DNA of 64,000 bases. Source: Lanius collurio. Lineage: Eukaryota; Chordata; Aves; Passeriformes; Laniidae. The position numbers were made by a program, and so were the translations under genes. How positions within the stretch are numbered: position 1 is the stretch's first letter; each line of letters starts with the position of its first letter. Shown piece by piece: positions 36,480 to 48,299 of the stretch. Below the pieces are notes generated by a model. That model did no database searches and was not told the DNA's origin. It saw only the letters and a list, made by a program, of their open reading frames with translations. The DNA lies in assembly GCA_020086605.1 (NCBI GenBank), contig JACBWW010000004.1, forward strand, positions 23,194,240 through 23,258,239, read 5' to 3'.

Positions 36480-38820
36480 GACAAAAAGGCAAAATCATAG
36501 TTTCCCATGCAAAGTTTCTTACAAAATGTGTTAATGTCCGTTTCACTTCATCCTTGCTTTCCTTTGAGGAAAAATGAATTACAGCTGCCAGTCTTGACTG
36601 AGGTGAAAATTTATTCTTGCCAAAGAATAAAATTTTCAAAATGCTTCACATCTTTCCTAGAATCTGAAAGGCTTTTTTGAGCAGTTGAAGTGGTTCTGTA
36701 TTAGTAGCAGGTACAGCATCATGAATTATTGAAACTTGATGTTGGATGAATTCATCCACATACACAACTTAAACAAATTTTCAATGTTTGTAGCTGTAAT
36801 AATGATGGAATCTAGCAGTTACAGAGCTTCCACTTTGAAAATGATAGCAGAGTTGCCTGTGTTTTTTTTTTTTCCAAATGTACCATCATACTGTTATGTT
36901 TCTTTTAATGATAGGAGAACATTAGCCAGCCTACTTCAACAAGCTGCAATCCCTCTCTGGCTGATGGACACAAAAAGGCAGAAAAAAGCCCATTATGTAT
37001 AATCTACTCTATTTTAAAAGAATTTTTTCTACATTGCCTAGAAGAAAAGAACTTCAACCACATTAGGTGTTTTTAGTAAGGGATTATTTGTAAACTATTT
37101 TCTCCCCCTTAAATAACTATTGAGCAGGAATTAAATATTCTTGGCAGCAGGAATGTAATGTGGCAAGGCTAGCTGAACTCTAGAAGCACCATGGATATGT
37201 GACATGGTAACTCTTGAATGATGATGTGTGTTTTATTAAGATTTGTCTATGGGGGAATTATAATGGATGCTGTGGACAGTTACACATGGGCGTGATGCTC
37301 TGATGCTTCTCATTTCCTGAACACAAAGGGGTGACATATGATATTTGAGCTTCATGTTTCTTAATGGGATATGAAGTCATATTAATTTCTTGTGTCTGTT
37401 GCAGTATTTTCTTGCAACTTAGTGCTCAAGAGTATGCTAATGCTGGTGCATTTATAAGAATTTCTCATTATGGAAGAGGATGGCTTATTCTGAAGCATTG
37501 ATTACCAAGGCTGCTGTTGTAGGCTATAAACCTGAAAAGAAGAGGAAGAATAAAGGTATTTAAATAATAATAGGAGTCATTTAAAAAGTGCTGGAGAAAT
37601 AGAGTCATCTTTATAAATCTGCCTGTCAAATGTGAAGGAATGCAGTTTCCAGTATAAATCCTAGGGATGAAGAAATTGAAATACAAATAAAGTAGAATTT
37701 TGCCTGATAGCTTCTGAGGTTAAAGGGTGTTTGGTACTTGTGCTTGATTATTTACATTTTTTTATTACAGTACTTTAAATTAAGAGGAAGAAATACTGAC
37801 CAGTGAAATTGAATTCTGGGATTATGGCACAGATTCACTTTCCATTATAATGCAGAAATGTTTCTGGCTCTTAATTTATAAAGTACATTAAGAAATGCAC
37901 TCCTGAAAAGTTTTAATATGAAGTTTTAAGTATGCTTACAAAAAGGCATAACAATATCATCACTAATAAATCCGTTGTAGTTAAGTTTGTGTCTACTAAA
38001 TAAAAGTATAATACGAACCTGCCATATAATTTAATATATGGTGACTCGAAGACCCGAGACATTACAGTTCTTGTAACACAGAAATGATTCCCACTGGGTA
38101 CAAGTGGATGCATAAAATGCATTTCACACAGCGGAGGTTTGAGTAGAAACCTAAAATGATCAAAACACCCATGTGGATTTCTCTTTAGGTAAAGCAGATG
38201 TTCACAACTTGTCTGGCCCTGGTAATGTGATCTACCATGACTCTTGTAGCTGTCCACAGAAAGGGGATATTATACACTTATGTTTCATTTTTTAAATAAA
38301 TAACTCCCCAAAAGAGTATGTCTGAATCATACTTGGCCAAATTTTCCACATGCTCATTTGCTGCTCTTGCTAGCCAAAGGTCGTGTAGATTGGGGTTAGT
38401 GCTGGAGGGGTGTGGAGGTAGGGATTGTCTTGGCCAAAGTTCTATTAGGAACGTCTTTAACCAATATAAATAGAAATAGGCAAAGCATAACACAAGTAGC
38501 TCTGACAGTGCAACTGACTGCTAGGATTCATTGTTCTAATTAGACAGAAAAATATAAACTTGGAATGTAAAACAGATAGGCATATACATTTCTACACACA
38601 GGGAATTTAAGAAACATGATAACAAAATATTAAGGCTCAATTTTAATTTAATTTTACTGTTAGTGAGGCAAGATACATAATAATATTTTTTGATTCACTA
38701 ATGCAAACTACACACAAGACCAAAATGAAAATATTATTACTAGTGGCAAAAAAATGTCTTTCTTGGTATTTCAAGTGTTTGAACTAATTTTACCTTGGGA
38801 ATTCATGGGAATTTTTTTAG
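36480..38820. other. AT-rich noncoding interval
   Basis: No gene. About 38040-38260 keeps CpGs (ACTCGAAGACCCGAGAC) and could be a conserved noncoding element; a 114-codon minus-strand frame there has no recognised product. Confidence 0.5.
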
Positions 38821-38825
38821 GTAAG
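38821..38825. repeat. left target-site duplication (GTAAG)
   Basis: Identical to 40192-40196. Five bases is the usual duplication for ERVL/ERV3-type elements. Confidence 0.85.
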
Positions 38826-39098
38826 TGTAGTGGGTTGAATCTGAGTTGATAGACAGATTTTTAGACCAATAGCGCTTCTCACAATTTACACATTTAAACC
38901 GCACGGAAAGGCGGGAGTTCCTCTTGTTCCAGCCCGCCTGAGGGAGGTGGGGCGGCCTCGGAGCCTCTGGGCCCCGCTGGGCCGAGGCCCTGCCGGGCCG
39001 GGTTGGGTCGGGCCAAAGCCCCAGCCCCCTTCTCCTCTTCCTGATGCTGCAGCATGGACCTTGGGCTGCTGGGGAAGGAGCCATCCCAGAGCCCAGGC

Positions 39099-39210
39099 GG
39101 CTAAACCCATCCACGGACTGCCAGACAGCTGGATCCAGCCATAGACTGGCACACAGCTAAACCCAGCCATGGACTGGCACACAGCTAAACCCAGCCATGG
39201 ACTGCTGCAC
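39099..39210. repeat. 28-bp tandem repeat, four copies, inside the LTR
   Basis: Units start at 39099, 39127, 39155 and 39183, each of the form GCTAAACCCAGCCATGGACT followed by GGCACACA-like bases. A partial fifth starts at 39211. The last two full copies are nearly identical and the first two more diverged. Because 28 is not a multiple of three, the array is not protein-coding. Repeats in U3 often hold enhancer elements. Confidence 0.85.
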
Positions 39211-39973
39211 AGCTAGAATCTTCCCAGAGCGGCTTCTTGGGACTGGCAGGTCCCCCCCTGTTCTCCACATGGATCTGGCATGAGCCTCCTTTCTGCAGCC
39301 AACACACTTCGGGCTGAACTGACGAAACACCATGCAGCCAGCAGCCCAAAAAGAGCGAGGCTTTCTTCATCATAAAGCCTGAACAAGAACACTCTTCAAC
39401 ACAGAGGTTTCAGAGTCAGAGAGAGAGTGAGCCATGTGAGACGGAGCTGGAAATGGCGATGGAGAAAGGGGCGGTGCCACGTTCCTCGCGCGGAGCTTAA
39501 AAATGCTTCTGGCATGCGGTGGTAAGAAACTGTAATATCTCAAACTGTTTGTCTCTTCAATCCATTTGAAGTACATGGGGGGATGGAAGACTCAAGTGTG
39601 GCCCGTGAAGATTGTGAAGAGTTGCCTATGCCAGGATATAAAGAATCTGTGAGAGGCTTTTAAGGATTTGTAGCAGAAAAAGCCTTTGTGTTCAGGCCAA
39701 AACGACCTATCCTTAAAAAGCTTGATAACCCCATGTGATGGCCCAGGTGTGGCAGTGTGAAAAAACTGATTATTTTACACCACCGCAGATTGTTTGTTTC
39801 CGGGCGGGTCTGTTGTTGGGGGCAGTTTGAGAAACCATGTGAAGCAAGAAGAAGAAACCCTTTTTTCTTAAGCATAAGAGAGAGACTTTTCAAGAACTGT
39901 AACTGACTAGAAAACTATGTTGTGTTATCTTTTGTGCTAGTTAAAAAGAAAGAGTAAAGTGCTGAGAAGAAGG

Positions 39974-39991
39974 GTGTGTGTGTGTGTGTGT
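39974..39991. repeat. (GT)9 microsatellite
   Basis: Nine uninterrupted GT units inside the LTR. Confidence 0.9.
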
Positions 39992-40037
39992 TTGTTTTAA
40001 TTTATTGTTATATCTTTTAACTTTTAATTCTGTTAGT

Positions 40038-40043
40038 AATAAA
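40038..40043 (+). promoter_or_regulatory. polyadenylation signal of the solo LTR
   Basis: AATAAA followed by a T/G-rich stretch, placed as expected near the R-U5 boundary. Confidence 0.6.
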
Positions 40044-40191
40044 ACTTTCTCCTTGTACTGCAACCGTTGAAGTTTGAACCTGTTTTTGCCTCGCAGCTAT
40101 CTAGTTTCCCTCACTATTTCTTTATTTTGTTTTCCTTATAAAATAACTGATATTTTAGATGCTTGATGCTTAGTTGTGTCAAACCACAACA

Positions 40192-40196
40192 GTAAG
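40192..40196. repeat. right target-site duplication (GTAAG)
   Basis: Exact match to 38821-38825. Confidence 0.85.
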
Positions 40197-43100
40197 TAGC
40201 TAGTTTATAGTTTACAACTTCTCTATAGATGTTTGCCAAAGTTCATACACTAACTAGCCACATATATTTTTAGATTGTCCAATAAAGGTAATTAATTCTG
40301 AGCGGGAAATATTATAAACTGTAATTTTAATTGAAATTTCAAGGGAAAAGGAAGGTGATGAATTAAACTGCTGTGACACACAAGTTTAATTTTTCAATAC
40401 CATTAGAAGGCCTCTCATTCTCACAAAAAAGAAAAAAAAATTAGCTGAGGTCCCTTATCCCTAAATTCTCTGAGAAGCAAGGGAATTTGGCCATGCAATT
40501 CCATTATTCTGAGGGTTGAGTGACTAAACCCAATTCAACTCTAAGAAATTAACTCTGCTACATTGATTTATCATCATCACTGTCTATTAGTCAATTCTAA
40601 ACCCCTAGACCTTTTGACGAATAAAATATTCCAGTAAGTGCAACATTTTAAATTCCATTAAATTGCATTTGCTTTTTAAACTCGATTATCATGAAATCAA
40701 TTGTAAAAATTTTTCCTACTAAGAAGTATGAAGAAAATCATAGTCCTAACTTGAAGCAAATGCTAGATTTTTATGCAGTTGTAAGATTTATGATATCCTG
40801 CTACATCTACTTAAAGCGGGGTGAATGATTCTCAAGGTCAGCTAAAATACTCTAAGAATGGCATGTATTGAAGTGAACAGATTTAGGAACAGTTCAGATT
40901 TTAATTTAAATGGTTAGCTTGGTAAAACATATGCGGCTTTCCAATGTTTGAGAAATGCAAACTATGGGAGAAATAACGTGGTTCAAAAGAAGTCTGTAAA
41001 ATCAGACTTGATTGTCTGTGGTTGAAGATTGAATTGCAGAAAGGAGATCTGGAAATTGAGGAAGTAGGATATGATTCCTAGCTGAATTTTTTGAGTATAT
41101 TTTCTTATGCAAGATTCTACAATGTGCATTGTGTGTAGTTAATTTTTAACACTTACTGAAGTCTCCCACAGAAAAACCACACTCCATGGGTACCTCTGCT
41201 GGTCTATTCATGATGAAGGAACTAGGACACTTTATATCATAACCTATGCTTAAATGATTCAGAGTTTTGTGAATTTCTAGAGTTTATTAGAAGAATAAAG
41301 TACTGCATTGGAATGTGTCACAGTGGAAAGGAAACCCCACTGTAACCATCTGTAAGTAATATATTTAAATATTTCATTAGATGGTTGATATGTTAACGGA
41401 AAAAAAGATTGCATTTTGTCTATTAAAAATCATGCATACACAAAGAAACTGCAAGACTCAAACTAGAGACAAAGAGATCTTTCTCATCTCAGAATGAAAT
41501 GTATCTTTTATGTATTTATGACTATCATTGGTAAATAATGTACTTTTTTTTTGTCAGGGAGTAACAAATCATTACTAACAAGAGCCTCCTGTACTTTCCT
41601 GTAGAGGAAATTAACTTATCTGAAACTTCAACCAACTAAACTCAGCAATCATGGAATAACGCAGTTTGATAGTGACTGAGGTGGTATTTTTGTAGGGGCT
41701 TGACAGCTCAGGTGTATCTACATTGCCAGAGGAAAAACTGTTACTGGTAGCCTAAAAACTCTGTGTTAGATTTATTTTCCTTCTGATGGCTCTTGTCCAA
41801 GGCGTTTAAGGTCAATATTCTTTCTGCACTGTGCCCCTTATAAAATTGAGTTCTTTTGTTGAATTTCTCATTGGGGAAGTTCAGAACTGAAGAAAGTGTG
41901 TGCATGTGTGTGTATAGCTCTGCCATAATCCTTAGCTTCAGAAAACTAAAGAACTTTGAAACCTCTATCAAATGCTCCTTTTGCACCTTTACAACTATTT
42001 GCATCTCAAATAATTGTCTGACAAGGGTCAATCATTAAACAAAATAATTTCTTCATTGTGAAGGCTTCTTCATTATCTTTTAAAATTTGTGTGATTTTTG
42101 CTAAATTAAAGGGCAGAGAGAAGTTCTGTGACCACAGTTGAGAGAGGTGTGATCCTAGCTGATTTTGGAAGTTTCTGTGCCCTGTGTTTCCATGTCAGCC
42201 ATGTGAATCAAATGCCTTCCTTATCATCTGGATTCTGCACTTGTTATTATCTTCCAACATGATTTTGTAAAAAAGGGTTCCTGTTACACCCTTCTTATTA
42301 TGCTCTCTCCAAAAGAAAGCTCTTCCTTATACCTGTAAGCCTTTTTGTAGTCTGTGTGCTTTGCTTGCTCTTTGAATGAATTTGTGAGCATTTGTTTGAG
42401 TGAAATAGACACTGCATGCCTGTTGAATGGAATCAGAGAAAGTCCTCTGCAAATTCCCTAGCTTCCATGAAAGCTAAGATAGCTAGACTTTATCTTTTTT
42501 TTTTTTGATTTTATTTTATTTGAGGGGTTCCTTTTGTGACTTTGTTGTGACTATGTTCTTTAGTTTAGATCCTTTGAATTCTTCAGAAGTGCTATCACAG
42601 CTTTTGGGAATAAATTATTTTTGGAGGACATTTTTTTAACAGGAACTTTATAACTGGACAAGTACTTCTCTTAATTTGACCTATATATGGGTGTCATATA
42701 TTAAGCATTCTTTAGGTGTATATGTTCATGTTCATTTAAGCCCCTTCATACACCCTCATTTTCTTTTCAAGCAGTTGCTTAGAAACCACTTGTTTCCACA
42801 GGATGGAAATGTATAACTGTATAGTATTTTGAATATGAACCTTCAGATTTATTGAAACATTTGTTTCTAAGGCCAATGCACAAGTCATTCAGAAAAGACC
42901 AATGAAAAATAATTAATGGAACCCCCAAAACATAAAATTTGTTTATGTATTGACTCTGAAATAATCCCTATTTACGAGAGTACTGCATATGTAATTTTCT
43001 TTTCCATTCTCTAGGGCACTGCAAAACTAAGTGGTTTTTTGTATTTTTTTTTTAAACTATTTTAATGCCTTAATTTATTAGCTTTATAAAATATCTGAGT

Positions 43101-46100
43101 ATGTGATTAAGGATTTGTCACAAAGTCACCAGTAAGCAACTACTTATTTTAGTTGTGGTGTTATTATTTGATTTTAATGGAAATTAAGTGCCAAAAGTTC
43201 TTTGAAGATCTGGAAGTAAATGACTTGTTTCTAATTCTGCAAAGACTAGAATGAAGTAATCTGTCTGCATCTGTGAGTTCAGTAATTAAAAGTTTCTAGG
43301 GATCCAATCTCTAGTAATTAAAGACTTGACTATAAAATTCTGGAGCATTTGGTCAAGAATTCATGCAGGATGTTGATGGTAAAACTAAGAAAAGAATTCT
43401 TGACACAATTCATCCTTTCATCTTCCAGAATAATTAAAAAAGTCTCCCACTTCTGTTATAGGGTATTCACTTTTTGTACTTAAACTACTTACAGTCCAGG
43501 TTTTGGCTATTTGAACTGTGATGAACAAAACATTCAAATAATTTTTCTCTGTGTTCAGAAGAACACTCCAATTTTTCATGGGCTAATACAGACTAAAATT
43601 TACAAGCCTAGCTAAAAAACAAATGTGGATAAGGTACTACAGAAAGAAGATTTAGAACTAATAGTGTTTTCAAAGTGTATATCTTTCAGTCTGGTAAAAT
43701 GAGTACTTAGGTTTTCTCTTCTTGTTTCATCCCTTTATAATTCTGAATTGGGAGTAAGCTGCACCTGATAGCTCATCAGTGATCTTTATCTTCCTCTTGC
43801 TTCACAAGATCTGTTGCCTTACTGAAATTACTTTTAATGAAAATAGCTTTAATTAATTCCTTGCATAGTATGAGATGCTTAGTTAATGAAACTTGTTCTA
43901 GGTTTGTTTAAATTTAAGTTGGCATTTTGTCTAGCAATCTTTTTCTGTTGAAGAAGTACAAGTTCAGAAAATACTTGTCAAGTCACTGAACTCAGTCAGC
44001 TGTTAACAAAGAAACTTTTTGTAAACTTGTGTTTCCCTGACTCTGAGACCACTTTTGCAAATATTCAGCATTTGCTTCCACAGACTGTTATAGAATCCCA
44101 CTGGTGTCATGCATAGCTATCAACTCCTGATTTTTTCAGGGTTTCTTTGTATATTTTCTCATGGATGCCTTATACAAAGTTTGCCCAAAACATCATTTGG
44201 TTTAAATAGCATACTCTCAACACATTATTGTTTGCAATAAGAATGAAAATGAATTTGTTCAACTTCAAGAGTGAACATTGATTTGGAAAGGTAAAAAAAA
44301 GGAAGAAGTGGTAAATTCCTTTTAAGTTAAGCATTCTGGAGACACACTTTTATGAAACCAATGCCATAGTGATGAACACTTTTTGATACTAAGTCCAGAA
44401 TTTTTAATCTTTGAAAACACACATTCAGGATACCAGAGGCAGCCTTTGGAATTTGATGCTGGTTCTTTGCTGCCCTGATTGAAAGGACCCTGGAAAGGCC
44501 CATCAAGGCACCTGTCCAGGGGGGGATGCTGGCCAGGACAGCTTTGCTGACACTTCTGACAGACACCTGTGCTAAGTAGAGGCCCCTTGCAGGGAGCACA
44601 GGAGACAAGCTAAACAGATTTGTGGGTTGTAAAGGAAATGAGAGAAATAAGTGACTGCTGCAAATGAAATGTTGAACCCACTTGGAAGCTTTAATTTAGA
44701 CTTTCAAACCAACAAATGTTTACATATGGTGCCTTTTTTTTTTATTTATGTCAATATACCTTTTGTTTGTGATGGTGTTTCTGCTTCTCTTAAGTTTCCC
44801 CAATGGAGTATAATAGTAAAATAACATATTTCACAGTAAAATGCTCTATAATCTTAAATTATGAGATCATTAAAAGCACTTTACACTTCTGAACCTTATC
44901 TACTCAACAGCTTTTTGCCTTCTGTAATAACAGTGGTTTGTGGATAGTGGTACTTTTCACTCCTAGTGATAAAGAAAGCAAGTACTTGTGCTGAAAATGT
45001 GCATGAAGACCAAAAGGTGAAAAACACCATCTGTGACCTAAACTGCATCTGTTCATTGGCCACTGAAGGAGAAGGAAGGTTTTGATTTACTAGCCAGACA
45101 GCTTTTTCAATTTTCTTGTCAAGAAATATCTTTAAACTGCAATACAGTTATGACAGCTTGGATAACAGCATTTAGCTATACTCCAGCAGCTTTTAGATTT
45201 TACATGCTATATGCCTAGACCTGTCAGAGAGACCTGTGTCAGACACAACACTTGTAAAATTTTTTTTATCTTTTTCTTGCACTTACTGAATGTGAATTCT
45301 CCTAGTCACTTGGTCTGAATTTTAGAGTTTTTACCCCACACTTGTGGACTTTAGTATAATTTCAATATTAATACAGACTGAACTACTAGTTCTTCATTAT
45401 AATTTAAAAAAAGTTGAAATGGAATATTCATCATGCAATAAATATATTGCCAACATGTATGTATTGCCAAACGTTGAAGGATAGATAAGCAACTTGTTTT
45501 CTGTACTTGTGGAGGTTTTTTTCCTGTGGGGTTTTTTGTGTCTGTGTTTTCGTTTTTTGAAATAAGTTTAGTATTTTTTAATGACAACATCTATTAGCTA
45601 ATAGATCTTAAAACAGGAGTTAAGAAGTAAACAATAATACCTGCTTGTCTTAGTGAACATCAGGTCTTCATGTGGTTCTGCTTGTAACACCCAGATTGCA
45701 GATGGTTAATTACGTTTTCTAATCTAATGGGATCAATTTTAATAGAATACTCAATGTTCTTCAAATGTTATGAGCTGTCAAATAAACTTCTGTTTACATT
45801 CTTGTCATATTTGCTTATATGTTTGTACAGAGAACAATACAATTAGTCCAGGGCCTGTTTCTATTTCTTTTTATATATTGTTCTTCATGTCTTTGGGGAA
45901 GTTAAGCTTATTGGCAGAAGGATATGGACCTCAACAGCAGTGACTTATCACTGTCTTCCTTTTTTTTTCTACTGCTGCCTATGAGTGTCATGATAGGTGT
46001 GGACTGAATTTGCAACACTGCTATAAAGTACATTTCCATTGATGGAAACACCTTTTTTAGACCAAATTTCTGGTGAACTTTGTGTTGCTGTACAAAGTAA

Positions 46101-48180
46101 AGATTGCCATGTATATAGGCACAGTAATTTATCATAAGGGAAATATATATTAAGGAAGTAAATATTTTTCAAAATATCACAAGACTCTCCTGAAAAGAGT
46201 AAAGCTCTGCTTTACACTTTATTTTCTTTAGGCTTCTGATTAAGGCCAGAATTTATTTTTACCTATCACGAGCAGACCAGAACTGAGCATTGCTGTCTAA
46301 GCTCTCTGCCATAATCAACTCTGAAGAATACTTTGTTCTTCCCATCTTTAGGTAAGTGTTCAGGCCTTGGTGATATAAATTGCCTTCTAAAGGCATTGTA
46401 GAGTTTCAAGGTTATCTCTATTGTCATGAATCTTACCAATTATTATGCAAATGAAATTTATTTGAGAAAACTTGTGTGTGTTACATCAACTGTGAACTTG
46501 AATGCCACTCTTATGTGCCTTTCAGGCTTTGAAAAGTCCAAACATGAAACTAGTATCTCTTTAGAGGTTTTTCATGGCATTGCTTGCTACAATAAAACTG
46601 ACAATTTCCTTTAATAAGGTTTGGGAAGAATGGTTTTCCTCAGTGTCCTGGAACTAGCTTAATTTATTATTACTTACTGTATGATAAGGTATGCCTTCAA
46701 TCAATTTGATAATCCCCACCCCCCTTGCTGGAAGAGCTAGTGATGCTGGTTGCTGTTCATGACTGTGTCTATCTCATCATATACCCCTTAGTTATCTCTT
46801 GCTGTATCTGAAGAGACCTTGTCTGAGCAGTTGTTTTTCTTAGAGAAGCTTCCATTCTGACTCTCTCTGCTTGGGACTAGACTCAGGTAAGGGTTAAAAT
46901 GGAGATGAGTTATGGTTTGGTAACCTGACCGTATTTCATTTTGTTGCAAACTTTCTTATTTTCTTTTCTTAATATCTGATTATTTTTCTGATCACTGTTG
47001 AGGACAGAACTGACACTTTAATAGTCTTGTCAATTACTACTCTGAAATCAGCTTTCTAAGTGATAACATCTCTTTATTTTATGTACAGAACTCAGGTTGT
47101 TTTATAATAATTTTAAATGTACCTGCATTGAATTTCTTCAGCTATTTAGCGCCCAGTCAGAAGGGTCCCCTGCAGTTCTTTACATTTGACCTTTGTCTTA
47201 TCTGTCTTGAATAACTTCAACAACAGTTGTTTTACTTTATAGTTCATACCTTGTTTAGAGAACTCATTAAAGGACTGAACAAACAGATACCAATTTTTAC
47301 CTTCCTTATTCTGTGTGGGTCACAGTAGATGACTGTTTCTTTCTGCTGTACTTCTGGACACTTTATAGTTTATGCTTTCTTGAGTGAAAAAGTTTTAAAC
47401 TTTTTTCAGTATTTTAAGATCTATCTCGATGTCTTTGCTAGCAATGGTGATATCAAAGTTATCATCTGTGTTTGCAATGCCTAATCAAGTCAATTTTGGA
47501 GTAAGTTTAGTAAGATTTGAACTATACTATTGGGGAAATTCCACTTGTAATGGAAATCTTTCAGTGGGGAATCAATATCTGAGTTTACTTTGGAAAGAAC
47601 ATTACAGACATAGTCTATAATTCTCTCTTGAACAGTCAGAATTTGGAGTTCCTTGTTATCAACTGCTTCCATGTGTCCTCTTTTTCTTTTTATTACTAAG
47701 GCAAGACAGTTTGTTACTTCAATTAAAAAAAAAAAAAACCCAAACAACAGAACAAAAAAATAAATCATGTAATAATTTAGAGATGTCAGAAGGTGAATTG
47801 GTAACATTTAATGCCTTTAGATTCTTTGTCATTAGTAGGAAAAAGATAAAAAAATATTTCTTCATATAGAGAAGGAACACAGAACAAAGAAACCCCTGGG
47901 CAATTACACCCTTACGACTTGAGCACCCAATCCTTGTGTGCCTTGCACATGCCTCTTGGTACGATGCTGATTTTTGGTCTGGGATTTCCTTCCACCTTTC
48001 TACACTTTCCCTGTGTCTGTGCAGGTAGGCTGTTCATTGCTCTTATCTTGAGGAGTTGCAGCTTTTGCTGGCTGCTGCAGTCTCCTGAAGCCACTCTCTT
48101 CTGGCTTGTGTTTCTGATGCCCCTGCTCTCTAGATGAGCACAGGAAACTATAACAGCCCAACACTTAGGATAAATATTAC
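40197..48180. other. long AT-rich noncoding interval
   Basis: 8 kb with no supportable gene. A GC-richer stretch at about 44440-44610 gives a 93-codon minus-strand frame without a recognised product. An A12 run lies near 47727. The part at 47900-48180 may belong to the LTR fragment that follows but is too diverged to assign. Confidence 0.5.
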
Positions 48181-48299
48181 CTAGCAACAATCAAAACATC
48201 AGTGTGTTATCAGTGTTCTTGTACTAAAGACAAAACACAGGTCTGTACCACCTTCTAGGAAAATTACTCAGAAAATTAACTTCATGCCAGCCAAAACCA
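48181..48299 (-). mobile_element. LTR fragment, apparently the same bird family as 36030-36479, minus strand
   Basis: AGCAACAATCAAAACATCAG, TGTGTTATCAGTGTTCTTGT, AAAATTAACTTCATGCCAGC and the closing CAAAACCA match, in order, the reverse complement of the start (U3) of that LTR family as I remember it. Only about 120 bp is clear; the rest has decayed or was lost. Confidence 0.65.

Larger units (their letters stand above)
38826..40191 (+). mobile_element. solo LTR, 1.37 kb, ERVL-like
   Basis: It begins TGTAGTGG and ends CCACAACA (imperfect inverted ends, 7 of 8) between exact 5-bp duplications, with AATAAA at 40038-40043, about 150 bases before the end. The first ~650 bases form a GC/CpG-rich island against AT-rich flanks and hold a 28-bp tandem repeat (39099-39210). 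A CpG-rich stretch ending in a TTAAAAA box near 39500 could be the core promoter, and a (GT)9 run lies at 39974-39991. No internal retroviral sequence or second LTR is present, so LTR-LTR recombination probably removed the provirus. Open frames on the minus strand across 38803-39893 are by-products of the GC-rich repeats. Orientation is from the AATAAA. Confidence 0.85.

Noticed and set aside
38803..39893. Several 60-100 codon frames on both strands
   Set aside because: They lie inside the solo LTR. Their repeats have a 28-bp period, which changes frame every copy.
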